64,000 bases of DNA from Nitrososphaerota archaeon (GCA_015522695.1 WALT01000010.1:78961-142960); one strand, 5' to 3'; positions 1-9,488 are shown, numbered from the stretch's first letter. Notes: generated by a model not told the origin, from the sequence alone. Numbers and translations: made by a program.

Positions 1-1204
1 GTGGTTTCGGTTGTGAATGGAAAGGCATGTTAAACACGGTGCTGTAGGCCCCAACGTTCCCGAACACGACCAGCTTACCTATATCGAGCCCGGAGATTAT
101 GCTCATCCTACCCAAGGGGAACACGTCGTCCATGTCACATAACATCCCGGCCAGCACTACCCTCCTCTTGTTCGTCGAGCCCCCTCCTGCAGGAACAACC
201 CTGACAGGGTACACCTGTCTAACGAGCACGGCATCCAGTAGATTGTGATACCCCGTATCGAGATAGGCGTACAACTTTCCACTGTAATTCTTGATGTTGA
301 GAACCCTCGAAGCCAGCACACCAGCCTCGGCGACTAGAAACCTTCCGCTTTCAACTATCAGATCAGGTGCTCGACCTAGCCTCCTCGCCAGTTCGTTGAG
401 CCTCTCCACCACGGATCGCGATATGTCCCTCGCGCTCGGGATTCCATAATCATAGGACACTGGCATCCCTCCGCCGATATCAACTATCCCTACATCCAGC
501 CAGCTCCTACTTCTCACCAGCTCCTCTATACGATCTATGGCGTTAACGAACATTTCCGGCTCTGTGACCTGTGTACCCACGTGGAAGTGGAAACCCCTGA
601 TCCTCAACGAGCTGGATCTCGATGCCGATTCGACCAGCTTCTCCCCGCTCTCCCCGCTCGGGTCTCGTACGGGAACCCCGAATTTACCGTTGAGATAGAA
701 TCGTTTGCTGTTCGGTCTATAGCCAACCTCAGGATTTATCCTTATGAGGACGTCCACTTTACGACCCGCTCTATCAGCTGCCCTCTCCAAGTTCCATAAT
801 CCCCTCATCGATCCTACGACGAAGAGCCTGACGCCATGATCTAAAGCTCTCCTGAACTCCTCATACGTTTGAGTGACGCTTGTGTAGACGCTTTCGGAGG
901 CCCTCCCGACAGCCCTCTCGACGAAGTACAGTTCCTCGACCGTCGCCGTGTCGAAGAGCATCCCCTCTTCTCCATAGACCTTTAACACCCTAGGTGTGAA
1001 GTTAGCCTTGACCGAATACGCTATCGACACCTTTCCGATATATATGGAATAAGCATCACGTAATTCCTCGGCCTTCCTCCTGATGGTCGCCTCGTCCATC
1101 AGGAAATACGGTGTTCCGTAGCTATCTGCAAGCTCGAGCAGTAACTGCTCGGACAACTTGAATATTAAATTCCCCTTTCCCCTTAATACTTCCTCCCTTA
1201 ACAT
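1..1204 (-). CDS. Fold-III PLP-dependent decarboxylase (Orn/DAP/Arg family 2), 3' end cut off by the window
   Basis: I translated this by eye from an ATG at 1204; the frame stays open to the window edge, giving 401 codons with no stop. The family removes the alpha-carboxyl group of diaminopimelate, ornithine or related amino acids using PLP. Visible: SVKAN with the PLP lysine K66, HFHVG (H206, H208), the phosphate-binding GGGM near 245, ESGRF (E285), and a C-terminal LCDMDD with C356, the residue supplied across the dimer. The usual LysA strings (CESGD; DAGMNDL) are altered here to CDMDD and DTGYHNLL, so I do not call it lysA. It could act in lysine or polyamine synthesis. It is divergent from the cyclophilin-like gene at 1264. 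Family confident, substrate unknown. Confidence 0.85.
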   Translation of the reverse strand, partial: MLREEVLRGKGNLIFKLSEQLLLELADSYGTPYFLMDEATIRRKAEELRDAYSIYIGKVSIAYSVKANFTPRVLKVYGEEGMLFDTATVEELYFVERAVGRASESVYTSVTQTYEEFRRALDHGVRLFVVGSMRGLWNLERAADRAGRKVDVLIRINPEVGYRPNSKRFYLNGKFGVPVRDPSGESGEKLVESASRSSSLRIRGFHFHVGTQVTEPEMFVNAIDRIEELVRSRSWLDVGIVDIGGGMPVSYDYGIPSARDISRSVVERLNELARRLGRAPDLIVESGRFLVAEAGVLASRVLNIKNYSGKLYAYLDTGYHNLLDAVLVRQVYPVRVVPAGGGSTNKRRVVLAGMLCDMDDVFPLGRMSIISGLDIGKLVVFGNVGAYSTVFNMPFHSQPKP

Positions 1205-1229
1205 TTAGCCCGACCCTTCAGGAGCCAAG

Positions 1230-1237
1230 TTTTTATT
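1230..1237 (+). promoter_or_regulatory. Probable TATA box for the cyclophilin-like gene
   Basis: The T/A-rich string TTTTTATT is centred about 31 nt before the TTG start at 1264, which fits an archaeal TATA element with a leader of a few nucleotides. It lies in the 59-bp divergent gap between this gene and the PLP decarboxylase. Placement is by spacing only. Confidence 0.35.
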
Positions 1238-1263
1238 GACTTGACTGCTTACGTGCACGCAGC

Positions 1264-1629
1264 TTGGTCGAGCTGATGTTTAAGCTTATCGTTCAGGGCG
1301 TTGGCGAGGCCAGTGGAGTTTTGAGGCGTGCCATAGCACCCAGGACGGTGTCGGAGATCCTGAAGTCCAAAAAGCTATCGGGCTACTTCATATCGAGAGG
1401 CTGTATGATAGGCTTCATCACCGACATAATCTCCGCACCGGAGAAGGCCAAGGTGGAGTTCAAGGAGGGGGAAGTAGCGTTCAGCCCACCGGATAGGAGC
1501 CTGTGGATAGCCCTCGAGGACTGCAGGAGCAACAGGCCGTTGACCCCCATAGGCAAGATCTTGAAAGGTCTAGAGGTATTGGAAATGGCCTCTGGAAAGG
1601 CCACGACCCTAGAGGTGTTGGAAGGCTAA
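1264..1629 (+). CDS. Archaeal cyclophilin-like fold protein (PF04126-like)
   Basis: This is a 121-residue soluble protein from a TTG at 1264; an ATG at 1276 would remove four residues. The central stretch GEVAFSPPDRSLWIAL followed by RPLTPIGKI resembles the G-(D/E)-hydrophobic-x-x-PP...P-x-(S/T)-P-(V/I) pattern of archaeal and bacterial cyclophilin-like proteins such as TM1367. Members share the beta-barrel of peptidyl-prolyl isomerases but have no established enzyme activity. There is no signal peptide or membrane segment. The stop lies 4 bp inside the convergent S25e gene. Family call moderate, function unknown. Confidence 0.6.
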   Translation: MVELMFKLIVQGVGEASGVLRRAIAPRTVSEILKSKKLSGYFISRGCMIGFITDIISAPEKAKVEFKEGEVAFSPPDRSLWIALEDCRSNRPLTPIGKILKGLEVLEMASGKATTLEVLEG

Positions 1630-1961
1630 TCTCCCTTGAGTGCATATACATGATGGCCACTATAGCCGCCGACCTTCTCAGCGAGTCCCATCTCCACAAG
1701 CTTCGTGAGTAGAGCATTCGAGGTGCTGGCTTTCACGTTGAGGGCATGCATCACAGAGTATGTCGTCAGCGCCTTTAACGGCCTCAGCCTTTCCAGAACG
1801 TATTGAACATCCTCGACGACGAGCGCATCGGCCCTGGCCTTACCCTCAGCTATGTTCATGGCTCGCTCCCTTTCCATTGCTCCCTTCTTTTTCTTCTCCT
1901 TCCCTCGTGATCTTTGCTTTCTCTCCACAGGGCTTATGGACTTCTTCTTCACGCCAACCAT
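1626..1961 (-). CDS. rps25e: 30S ribosomal protein S25e
   Basis: This is a small-subunit ribosomal protein with an N-terminal basic tail (VKKKSIS..ERKQRSRGKEKKKK) and a C-terminal winged-helix-like domain ending in a VYAL-type strand, the layout of eukaryotic and archaeal S25e. I chose the ATG at 1961 (MVGVKKK), which gives 111 residues and matches the usual archaeal N-terminus. The same frame extends to an ATG at 2003 that overlaps the purB stop as ATGA, so a 125-residue coupled form is possible. It lies downstream of purB and purA on the same strand and is probably cotranscribed. S25e occurs in TACK and Asgard archaea and is absent from most Euryarchaeota, which makes it the best lineage marker here. 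Confidence 0.85.
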   Translation of the reverse strand: MVGVKKKSISPVERKQRSRGKEKKKKGAMERERAMNIAEGKARADALVVEDVQYVLERLRPLKALTTYSVMHALNVKASTSNALLTKLVEMGLAEKVGGYSGHHVYALKGD

Positions 1962-1999
1962 GACGTTGCCAGAGGCGTCTATGATCGCTTTAAACGTTA

Positions 2000-3424
2000 T
2001 CATACCATCGCTGAGAGCTTACTGAAGTTCCTAGCCCTCCTCTCAGCCTCTGCGCTGAGCTTTTCAGCCTCTCTAGAGAGGTTCCTCGCCTGCTCGCACG
2101 AGTAACCGAGGTAAGCGGTCGGGGTGAGCGATAGAAGCCTATCCTTGAGGTTCTGGTCCACATCCAGGCTCTTCACAAGACCGGAATATCCCGTCTCGCC
2201 CAATCTTAAGCCTTGGACAAGCCCTCGAGCTTTCTCATATGCTTCCTCGACTCCACTGGCCCTGAGCAACGTTTGAATGGCCTCTCCAAGCGTCTCCCAG
2301 TGTCCGTCCAGATCGGCCAGTGCAGCCTCCTCATAATATTCCAGCCTCATCAGGGCCTTTTCAACCCTCTTCAGGCCGGCGACAACCATCCCGAAGGTCT
2401 CACCGTAGAACCTCTTCACCACGGAGTCGCTGAGGTCCCGTTGCAGCCTAGAGATCTGCAGCTTGCCGGCGATGAATTCCAGCGTCCGACCGGCGAGCTT
2501 CAACATCCCCTCCCCACCCTCTATATCGACTGGGTTCACCTTCTGGGGCATCGTGGAAGAGCCGACCTCTGTCGGTACAGCCTTGACCAACCTCGCGTAA
2601 CCCAGCAGGAGATAGAGCCAAAGGTCCTGTACGAGGTCGATGGCCGCGTTACATGCCAGTGCAACGGAGTATAGAAGTTCGCTCTCCCTATCATGTGGCA
2701 GCACCTGCTTCGTCGCAGGTTCATATTCCATGCCGAGGTCCTCGACGAACCCCTTAGCGAACCCAGGCCAGTATATATCTGGGAACGCTAATGCATGTGC
2801 TGCCAGCGTACCGACAGCCCCTCCGAGCTTTCCCCTGGGCTTATAAGATGCCAACTTCACCGCTATCCTGGATAGCCTGATCGCATGTACGGCCAACTCC
2901 CTACCGAGCGTCGTTGCCACTGCTGGCTGGCCATGGGTCCTGCCCAGGATCGGAGAGCAGGCATAGTCCTCAGCCTTCTCAGCAGTCAAGTTCGCTAGCT
3001 GCGCTAGAACACCGGCCACGCGCTTAGATAGCAGCTCGAGCATCGCTGAGTAAGCGAGGTTATTGACATCCTCGCTCGTCAGACCGAAATGCACATATCT
3101 TCTCAACCTGACCGGTACACGGCTGGAAACGAACCTGATAACGGCGGCTACATCATGTCTCGTCTCAGCCTCTATCTTCCTTATCTCCTCGACGCTATCA
3201 CAGGAGAACCCGGAAAGGATCTCCTGGATGGTCCTATCCTCCTCTTCCGAGATCGGTTCCTCGAGCCCCGATTCTGCAAGTTCCCCCACGAGCGCCTCCA
3301 GATAATAAACCTCCACAGCCACCCTCAGTTTGTGCAGGACGGCCTCGGAAGATATGGCTGCGACCTCCTCCACAAGAGGCCAGTACCTCCTATCTAGAGG
3401 TGAGATCGGTTCCCTAGAGCTCAA
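2000..3424 (-). CDS. purB: Adenylosuccinate lyase
   Basis: PurB cleaves SAICAR to AICAR and adenylosuccinate to AMP, releasing fumarate, in purine synthesis. The 474-residue protein carries the fumarase/aspartase signature SSTMPQKVNP with the mobile catalytic serine, the substrate-binding FGLTSEDVNN region near residue 115 and the GRTHGQPA segment with the catalytic-region histidine. Length is normal for the family. The start overlaps the end of purA by 11 bp, so the pair is translationally close and forms a two-step IMP to AMP operon. S25e follows directly. Confidence 0.97.
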   Translation of the reverse strand: MSSREPISPLDRRYWPLVEEVAAISSEAVLHKLRVAVEVYYLEALVGELAESGLEEPISEEEDRTIQEILSGFSCDSVEEIRKIEAETRHDVAAVIRFVSSRVPVRLRRYVHFGLTSEDVNNLAYSAMLELLSKRVAGVLAQLANLTAEKAEDYACSPILGRTHGQPAVATTLGRELAVHAIRLSRIAVKLASYKPRGKLGGAVGTLAAHALAFPDIYWPGFAKGFVEDLGMEYEPATKQVLPHDRESELLYSVALACNAAIDLVQDLWLYLLLGYARLVKAVPTEVGSSTMPQKVNPVDIEGGEGMLKLAGRTLEFIAGKLQISRLQRDLSDSVVKRFYGETFGMVVAGLKRVEKALMRLEYYEEAALADLDGHWETLGEAIQTLLRASGVEEAYEKARGLVQGLRLGETGYSGLVKSLDVDQNLKDRLLSLTPTAYLGYSCEQARNLSREAEKLSAEAERRARNFSKLSAMV

Positions 3425-4712
3425 GGCCTAGATCTAGGAACTCCTCCCTCGAGGGACCGTAAGACACGCCACGGATCTGCACTCCGATGAGCTCCTCCAA
3501 TCTCGCCAGATAGCCCCTGAGGGGTTTAGGGAGCGCATCCTCTCCTTCCTCCCTGGCTTTACGCCAGAACCCATATCCATAGCTCCTCCATCCCTCTAGT
3601 TCCTCGTACACGGGCTTTGCCCTATCTAACTCCTCAGCTGTCAACGGCATCTCGTCCGTCTCCTCACCGTCTATCCTATATGCGGTCGCTACCTTGATTT
3701 TCTCGAAATCGGATAACACATCGAGCTTGGTCAGTATTATCTGATCTGCACCGTTCAGCATCGCAGCATATCTGACGATGACTGCATCGAACCAACCACA
3801 CCTTCTCGGCCTTCCAGTCGTGGATCCATATTCCTTCCCCAGATCTCTGAGGATCGAGCCATGCTCCCCTTTATCCTCGGTGGGGAAGGGGCCGCTGCCG
3901 ACCCTCGTGGTATAGGCTTTGGCTACCCCCACGACATGTGAGATCCTGTTGGGTGGAAGACCTGTGCCCACGGACGAGGCCGCAGCTACGGTGTTCGATG
4001 ATGTGGAGTATGGATACGTGCCGTAGTCGACGTCGAGCAATGTCCCCTGTGCCCCCTCGAAGAGCACGCGCCCCCCACTGGACACCAACCTATTCAATTC
4101 GTACTCCACTTTGCCTATATATCCTCTAAGCCTTCTTCCATGATCTAGAAGTTCATCATAGAGCCCGTCGAAGTCCGGCATGTCGGTATATCCATATACT
4201 TCCTTGAAGATCTTCTTCTTAAGTTCGTAAAGGACCCTAAGCCTATCCTCCAATATATCGGGCTCAAGAAGGTCGGCGACCTTCAATCCGACCCTGAGGG
4301 CCCTATCGGAATATGTGGGCCCGATCCCCCTCCTGGTCGTACCCACGGCCCCACTGCCTCTCCTCGCCTCCTCTAGACCATCATGTATCCTGTGAAGCCT
4401 AGTCGTGACCTGTGCCCTCCCGCTCAGCAGTAGCTTGGGCTTAACCCCAGCACCCTCCAGAGTACTCAGCTCCTCTAGAAGTATCCCCGTGTCGACGGCG
4501 ACGCCGCTTCCAACTATACACAACCTTCCCTGTAGAGCGCCTGAGGGCATCACGTGGAATACGCGCTTCTCATCCCCTATGACCACGGTGTGGCCGGCAT
4601 TAGAGCCGCCCTGGAACCTAGCTACGGCATCGAACTTGGGGGCGAACAGATCTACGAGCTTTCCCTTCCCTTCGTCGCCCCATTGTAGACCGACGATGAC
4701 GGCTCCTGACAT
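3414..4712 (-). CDS. purA: Adenylosuccinate synthetase
   Basis: PurA joins aspartate to IMP with GTP, the first committed step to AMP. Near the N-terminus is QWGDEGKGKLVD, the GTP-binding loop with the catalytic Asp, and later GPTYSDRA, AYTTRVGSGPFPTE and GRPRRCGWFD, all family hallmarks. The frame is open to 4811, but family comparison places the start at the ATG at 4712 (MSGAVIVGLQWG), giving 432 residues; the extra 33 upstream residues are Cys- and Trp-rich and not conserved-looking. The gene is divergent from the phosphoribosyltransferase at 4805, which puts purine synthesis and probable salvage side by side. Confidence 0.96.
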   Translation of the reverse strand: MSGAVIVGLQWGDEGKGKLVDLFAPKFDAVARFQGGSNAGHTVVIGDEKRVFHVMPSGALQGRLCIVGSGVAVDTGILLEELSTLEGAGVKPKLLLSGRAQVTTRLHRIHDGLEEARRGSGAVGTTRRGIGPTYSDRALRVGLKVADLLEPDILEDRLRVLYELKKKIFKEVYGYTDMPDFDGLYDELLDHGRRLRGYIGKVEYELNRLVSSGGRVLFEGAQGTLLDVDYGTYPYSTSSNTVAAASSVGTGLPPNRISHVVGVAKAYTTRVGSGPFPTEDKGEHGSILRDLGKEYGSTTGRPRRCGWFDAVIVRYAAMLNGADQIILTKLDVLSDFEKIKVATAYRIDGEETDEMPLTAEELDRAKPVYEELEGWRSYGYGFWRKAREEGEDALPKPLRGYLARLEELIGVQIRGVSYGPSREEFLDLGLEL

Positions 4713-4770
4713 TCCACGGCGTGTTGTGATGAAACCGGAAGAAAAACCCTGCGGACCCCAGCAACAACGC

Positions 4771-4778
4771 TTATAATG
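4771..4778 (+). promoter_or_regulatory. Probable TATA box for the phosphoribosyltransferase-aspS-gatCA run
   Basis: TTATAATG is centred about 31 nt before the GTG start at 4805. The purine-rich AAGGA abuts the GTG directly, too close to act as a ribosome binding site, so a very short leader or leaderless transcript is likely. Confidence 0.4.
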
Positions 4779-4804
4779 GCTCTCAGGAGCTGGTACTATA
4801 AGGA

Positions 4805-5479
4805 GTGCCACAACGTAAGTATCTCAAGCCGAGCTATGACGAGATAAGGGAGCTCTCGTTGATCCTATACCATAAGATAAGATCCTCGGGTTTCGATCCT
4901 CAAGTCAACGTGGGAATAGGACGTGGAGGGTTGTTCGTGCTAAGATCCCTCCAGGACTTCTATGCGGCATCGAGGAGGAAGATCCCTTATCTCGTGGCGG
5001 TAGCTGAGAGGTACACGGGGATAGATAAGGCTGGTAAGGTCGTGATAAGGTACATGAACGCTAGAGGTGTTCGAGGAAAACGTGTATTGGTGATCGATGA
5101 CGTCGCGGACTACGGATATAGTCTGATGGCTGTAAAGGAGAAGCTCGAGGAGAGGGGAATCTCGGAGGTCAAAACCGCTACACTACATGTCAAGCCATGG
5201 TCTAAGCTCATACCAGACTATTATATAGTCGAGACGGATGCCTGGATAATATATCCTTGGGAACTTTACGAGAGCATAGGAAATCTTCTAGAACTTCTCG
5301 CAGATGAGGGGGCTGATGTTGAGGATGCCTATAGGGAGATGATATCGAACGCCAATATAACGCCGCAGGAGCTCTCGAACTTCAGCGACATGACATCATA
5401 TGACCAACCGCTTAAACCGAAGGCCCGGAGGTTGTTGGAGGGCCTGTTGAACATGTACACATACGTGAGGAAACATTAA
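4805..5479 (+). CDS. Type I phosphoribosyltransferase, probably purine salvage
   Basis: This 224-residue protein has the PRPP-binding signature RVLVIDDVADYGYS (two acidic residues followed by the phosphate loop) and an upstream GIGRGGL loop typical of xanthine-guanine-type phosphoribosyltransferases. Such enzymes transfer a free base onto PRPP. The last ~60 residues have no motif I know. The start is GTG. The neighbourhood (divergent from purA-purB) favours a purine base, but the exact base cannot be read from sequence. aspS begins within a few bases to about 35 bp downstream, so the two are likely cotranscribed. Confidence 0.8.
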   Translation: MPQRKYLKPSYDEIRELSLILYHKIRSSGFDPQVNVGIGRGGLFVLRSLQDFYAASRRKIPYLVAVAERYTGIDKAGKVVIRYMNARGVRGKRVLVIDDVADYGYSLMAVKEKLEERGISEVKTATLHVKPWSKLIPDYYIVETDAWIIYPWELYESIGNLLELLADEGADVEDAYREMISNANITPQELSNFSDMTSYDQPLKPKARRLLEGLLNMYTYVRKH

Positions 5480-5513
5480 TGTGTGCTGTCGTCGCTCGTC
5501 GGGCCATACGACG

Positions 5514-6806
5514 ATGAGAACACATCGATCGGTGGATCTCCAAGACGTCGAGGAGGGGATTAAGGTAAAGGTAGCTGGATGGCTTGCAAGTTGTAGGGAT
5601 CAGGGCTCGATATTGTTCATCATCATCAGGGACGGATGGGGCGAGATCCAGATAACGTTGAGGAAGGGTGAGACGTCCGAAAAGCTCATGGAGAAGGCCC
5701 GTCACATCCCCCCTCACTCAGCCCTGGTCGTGGAGGGGATAGCTCGTCGTGACCTGAGGGCTCCATGGGGGATGGAGGTGGTCCCTTCCAGGATCACCAT
5801 CGCCTCGAGGGCCCGTCGGGCTCCACCCTTTAACGTATACGGAGGAGATCTGCCGAGCCTCGATAAAAGGCTCGATGTGAGGGCCGTGGACTTGAGGAGG
5901 GTGAAGGCCCAAGCGATATTCAAGATCAGGCATCTGACGCTGCAGGCCATACGTGAGTTCTTCGTAGGTGAGGGGTTCTTAGAGGTGCAGACGCCGAAGA
6001 TAATAGCTACAGCCACGGAGGGCGGTGCCGCCCTATTCCCTCTGCTTTACTTCGATAAGGAGGCGTTCCTTGCACAGAGCCCACAGCTGTACAAGGAGCA
6101 GTTGACTATGGCTTTCGACAGGGTGTTCGAGATAGGCCCCATATTCAGGGCAGAGCCGTCAAGAACCCTCAGACATCTGAGCGAGGCCATAAGTGTCGAT
6201 GCTGAGATCGCGTTCGCAGAATATAAATCAGTCATGAAGGTCCTCGAGGAGCTCATGGTCCGCGTGGTCGACAAGATCTTGAATGGCGCACGAAGGGAGC
6301 TCGAGATATTGAACTATAAACCTGAACGCCCGAAGCTGCCGATGCCCAGGATAACCTACCGAAGATGTTTGGAGATATTGAAGGGGAGGAACTCGAATAA
6401 GCCATTCGGTGAGGATCTGGACGCCACCGACCTGAAGATATTGGGGGAGGAACTGGGAGGATACTACTTCATAATCGACTGGCCCCTGAGGTTAAAACCG
6501 TTCTACATAAAGCCGTCACGGGGCAGATCGGAGCTCTCTGAGAGCTTCGACCTCATGTATAGGGATCTGGAGCTGGCCAGTGGAGGTACGAGGGTGCATA
6601 ACAAAAGGCTTCTGATGAAGAGGCTCAGGGAACAGGGGCTTGAACCGAAAAGCTTCGGACATCATCTCAAGGTCTTCGACTATGGCATGCCCCCACATGC
6701 TGGCTTCGGTTTAGGTCTCGACAGACTTGTCATGGTGTTAACCGGCCAAGGGAACATAAGGGAGGTGACTGCATATCCGAGGGACGTGAGGAGGCTGACC
6801 CCCTGA
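5514..6806 (+). CDS. aspS: Aspartyl-tRNA synthetase, probably non-discriminating (Asp/Asn)
   Basis: This is a class IIb synthetase of archaeal type, 430 residues from the ATG at 5514 (MRTHRSVDL); the frame also opens at a GTG at 5481. It has an N-terminal OB-fold anticodon domain, then motif 2 (FRAEPS), the QSPQLYKE amino-acid site and motif 3 (GFGLGLDRL). By alignment from memory with Thermococcus AspRS, Trp26, tied to discrimination, is replaced by Ala (GWLAS), and Lys85 by Pro (RAPWG). A Pro there marks enzymes that also charge tRNA-Asn. The stop overlaps the gatC start, and GatCAB would convert Asp-tRNA-Asn to Asn-tRNA-Asn. AspRS certain; non-discrimination is inference. Confidence 0.95.
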   Translation: MRTHRSVDLQDVEEGIKVKVAGWLASCRDQGSILFIIIRDGWGEIQITLRKGETSEKLMEKARHIPPHSALVVEGIARRDLRAPWGMEVVPSRITIASRARRAPPFNVYGGDLPSLDKRLDVRAVDLRRVKAQAIFKIRHLTLQAIREFFVGEGFLEVQTPKIIATATEGGAALFPLLYFDKEAFLAQSPQLYKEQLTMAFDRVFEIGPIFRAEPSRTLRHLSEAISVDAEIAFAEYKSVMKVLEELMVRVVDKILNGARRELEILNYKPERPKLPMPRITYRRCLEILKGRNSNKPFGEDLDATDLKILGEELGGYYFIIDWPLRLKPFYIKPSRGRSELSESFDLMYRDLELASGGTRVHNKRLLMKRLREQGLEPKSFGHHLKVFDYGMPPHAGFGLGLDRLVMVLTGQGNIREVTAYPRDVRRLTP

Positions 6807-7081
6807 TGCCCAAGGTCGATGTTGAGAAGCTGAGGAAGCTCGCCGTGCTTGAGCTGACCCCAGATGAGAAGAAGGAGGTAGAGCAGAAGGTGAAGGAGGT
6901 GCTTGGATACTTCGAGAAGCTCAGGAGTCTGGACCTTTCAGGAATAGACCCCATGTATACCGTCGAATTCGAGAAGCCACACTACAGGGATGATGAGCCC
7001 TTGCGATTCGATTCCGACGAGCTACTGAGACTTGTCCACAAAGGGAAGGATCGTTATGTTAAGGCTCCTAGGATGGTCTAG
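6806..7081 (+). CDS. gatC: Asp/Glu-tRNA amidotransferase subunit C
   Basis: GatC is the small subunit that wraps GatA and GatB and stabilises the amidotransferase. The 91-residue protein shows the typical order: N-terminal helix starting VDVEKLRKLAVLEL, a second helix with GYFEKL, the L..GIDP turn, and an extended C-terminus with R.DEP. The start overlaps the aspS stop by one base (TGATG), so translation is probably coupled. The placement between aspS and gatA points to use on Asp-tRNA-Asn. Confidence 0.93.
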   Translation: MPKVDVEKLRKLAVLELTPDEKKEVEQKVKEVLGYFEKLRSLDLSGIDPMYTVEFEKPHYRDDEPLRFDSDELLRLVHKGKDRYVKAPRMV

Positions 7082-7084
7082 GAT

Positions 7085-8515
7085 ATGGTAACCCCTGGAT
7101 TGTGGGAGGCCATGGAGGAAGCCGAATCGGATTCCGGATATCCTCAGGAGCTAACATATGAGCTCCTGGAGTCGATGAGGAGGATCGATCCGGGGCTGAA
7201 CTCCTTCATCACAGTGAACGGGGCTGCAGTGGAACAGGCAAGACGACGTTCTGGGAAGGGGCCACTTAGGGGATTACCGATAGCGATCAAGGACAGCATA
7301 ACCACCGATGGTATAGAGACGACCTGTGGTTCGCGGATACTCGAGGGATATGTACCTCCCTATAATTCCACGGCGGTGGAGAGGTTAATAGCCGCTGGTG
7401 GCGTCGTGCTGGGGAAGACGAACATGGATGAGTTCTCCATGGGGAGCACCGGTGAGAACAGCTACTTCGGGCCCACGAGGAACCCCTGGGATCTGGAGAG
7501 GGTCCCAGGAGGCAGCAGCAGTGGGAGTGCTGCCGCGGTATCAGCCGGCCTAGCTCCAGCTGCACTGGGTGCGGACACCGGCGGAAGCGTGAGGGCACCA
7601 GCCTGTTTCACGGCGACGTTCGGGCTTAAACCGACATACGGCCGCGTCAGTAGATACGGCCTCATAGCATATGCCAATAGCATGGAGCAGATAGGCCCCA
7701 TAACTAGGGATACAAGGGATGCAGCGCTCTTGATGTCGATAATAGCAGGTTGGGATCCTAAGGATCCTACATCCAGCAAGGAACCCATCCCTGATTATCT
7801 AGGGGCCCTTGATGTTGACGTTAAAGGTTGGAAGATAGCCATCGTTAAGGAGATGGTCGATGGGGGCGTTGACGGCGATATCCTCAGATCGTTCTGGAGG
7901 GCCGTCGATGAAGCCAGCAGCTTAGGTATCGACATCGAGATGACGAGTGTGAAGTACCTGGGACATGCCTTGGCTGCATATTACATAATAGCGTGCTCCG
8001 AGGCCAGCAGTAACCTAGCCAGATATGACGGCCTCAGGTACGGTATGACCGGGGAATACGTCGGCAACTGGAGGAAGGTGTTCGCCAAGATCAGGGGAGA
8101 AGGGTTCGGCCGTGAGGTCAAGGTCAGGATAATGCTCGGCACATATATGCTCTCCGCTGGTTACTACGAGGAATTCTACTTGAAGGCGCTCAAGGTGAGA
8201 AGGCTGGTGGCTGAAAGCTTTTACAGGCTCTTCAAGAAGTATAGACTCCTGCTGTCCCCCACTATGCCGATATTACCGCCGAGGCTGGGGGAGAAGCTGA
8301 TGGATCCCTTGGCGATGTATATGATGGATGTGGAAACTGTCCCGGCTAGCTTGGCCGGAATACCATCGGCGAGCTTACCCGCAGGCTTCTCGAAAGGCCT
8401 CCCCATCGGGTTACAGATAATGGGCCCACCGTTTGGCGAACCGGAGATATTCGCGTTTTCAGCAAGATTGGAGGAGAAGCTCGGCTTGAACCCGAGGCCT
8501 CCGATCTCACTCTAG
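7085..8515 (+). CDS. gatA: Asp/Glu-tRNA amidotransferase subunit A (amidase)
   Basis: GatA releases ammonia from glutamine or asparagine for transfer to the activated carboxyl of mischarged tRNA. The 476-residue protein has the full amidase triad: K69 (AIKDS), cis-Ser S144 in the GGSSSGS loop, and the nucleophile S168 in DTGGS. The spacings (75 and 99 residues) match the S. aureus enzyme. It lies 3 bp after gatC. Its end overlaps by 4 bp the convergent SPL-like gene. gatB is close by but on the opposite strand, an unusual split of the three subunits. Confidence 0.97.
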   Translation: MVTPGLWEAMEEAESDSGYPQELTYELLESMRRIDPGLNSFITVNGAAVEQARRRSGKGPLRGLPIAIKDSITTDGIETTCGSRILEGYVPPYNSTAVERLIAAGGVVLGKTNMDEFSMGSTGENSYFGPTRNPWDLERVPGGSSSGSAAAVSAGLAPAALGADTGGSVRAPACFTATFGLKPTYGRVSRYGLIAYANSMEQIGPITRDTRDAALLMSIIAGWDPKDPTSSKEPIPDYLGALDVDVKGWKIAIVKEMVDGGVDGDILRSFWRAVDEASSLGIDIEMTSVKYLGHALAAYYIIACSEASSNLARYDGLRYGMTGEYVGNWRKVFAKIRGEGFGREVKVRIMLGTYMLSAGYYEEFYLKALKVRRLVAESFYRLFKKYRLLLSPTMPILPPRLGEKLMDPLAMYMMDVETVPASLAGIPSASLPAGFSKGLPIGLQIMGPPFGEPEIFAFSARLEEKLGLNPRPPISL

Positions 8516-9468
8516 CCCTGTTGCATATAGCACGTCAGTGGTTTTATCCTCCACCTCTCGGCTGGGGCTATGAGCTCTCCCTCTCCGACCGGAATCCCGT
8601 AGTATAGACCCCTTTTCTTCGAGGTCTTCCTGACCCGTCTCGAGATATCCTCCTGATAATCCCTCGGTGGTACTCGATAGGGTCCAGCCCTTCTACCGTC
8701 CCTAAAGTATAATTGGACAAGGCGTTGATATGCTTCCGTGAGGCCCTCCTCGATGAGGAGCTCCCTGAACCTCTCCCAGATATCTTCGCGTAGCCTGAGG
8801 ACGCCGTTATATACAAACCTGGCCCCACTATCGGCGGCCCTCTCGACGAGCTCCTCCAATCTTCCCCGTCCATCGGTCAACCCCGGTATCACCGGGTCTA
8901 TGTTGATGCCCACGGGTACATCGGCCTCCGAGAACCTCCGCATGGCCTCCAGCACCCCACGTGCAGCCGATGCCCCTGGTTCCAATAACCTCTTGATCCC
9001 TTCATCTAACGTCGTGAGGCTCCACACGATCGCACATCTATCCCTATATCTAGCGTGTAGGTCGAGATCCCTGGTTATGCTAGCGGATTTCGTGAATATA
9101 TAGTATGGTATCCCTCTGGACTGCAGCACCTCCACGATCCTCCTGGTGAGCCTGTACACGCCCTCGATCGGTTGATAGGGATCTGTAACCGTCGAGAGGA
9201 ACACGGGTTCCACGAATCTCCTCTTCAACATAGCCAGCTCCCTTACCAGGACCTCGGCCGCGTTTATCTTCACATCCACGATGTCATGGAAATCCCCCTT
9301 CCATTCGAATGTCGCATAACAATACACACATCTATGGGAGCAGCCGACGTAGGGGTTCACTGTGAGGCCATCATATTCATCGTCCACATCATGATACCGG
9401 TGCAAGAGGCTTCTAGCCCTTTTCACCCGTGTCTCGACCGTCCTTTTCCTCCACCAGGACATGTCCAT
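8512..9468 (-). CDS. Radical SAM protein, SPL/Rv2578c-like (COG1533)
   Basis: This 318-residue protein has the radical SAM cluster motif C43-x3-C47-x2-C50 (GCSHRCVYCYA), which binds a [4Fe-4S] cluster and SAM. The NPYVGCSHRC context and later TDPYQPIE and TKSASITRDL match the family related to spore photoproduct lyase. The reaction is unknown for most members; archaeal ones have no settled substrate. It lies 20 bp downstream of gatB on the same strand, so it is probably cotranscribed, and overlaps the gatA end by 4 bp in convergent orientation. Confidence 0.85.
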   Translation of the reverse strand: MDMSWWRKRTVETRVKRARSLLHRYHDVDDEYDGLTVNPYVGCSHRCVYCYATFEWKGDFHDIVDVKINAAEVLVRELAMLKRRFVEPVFLSTVTDPYQPIEGVYRLTRRIVEVLQSRGIPYYIFTKSASITRDLDLHARYRDRCAIVWSLTTLDEGIKRLLEPGASAARGVLEAMRRFSEADVPVGINIDPVIPGLTDGRGRLEELVERAADSGARFVYNGVLRLREDIWERFRELLIEEGLTEAYQRLVQLYFRDGRRAGPYRVPPRDYQEDISRRVRKTSKKRGLYYGIPVGEGELIAPAERWRIKPLTCYMQQG

Positions 9469-9488
9469 TCCTTTGAAGTCGCCGATAT

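Noticed and set aside
4713..4811. 33-residue N-terminal extension of PurA
   Set aside because: The family starts directly before the GDEGKGK loop, and the extension has no conserved look and crosses the promoter region.
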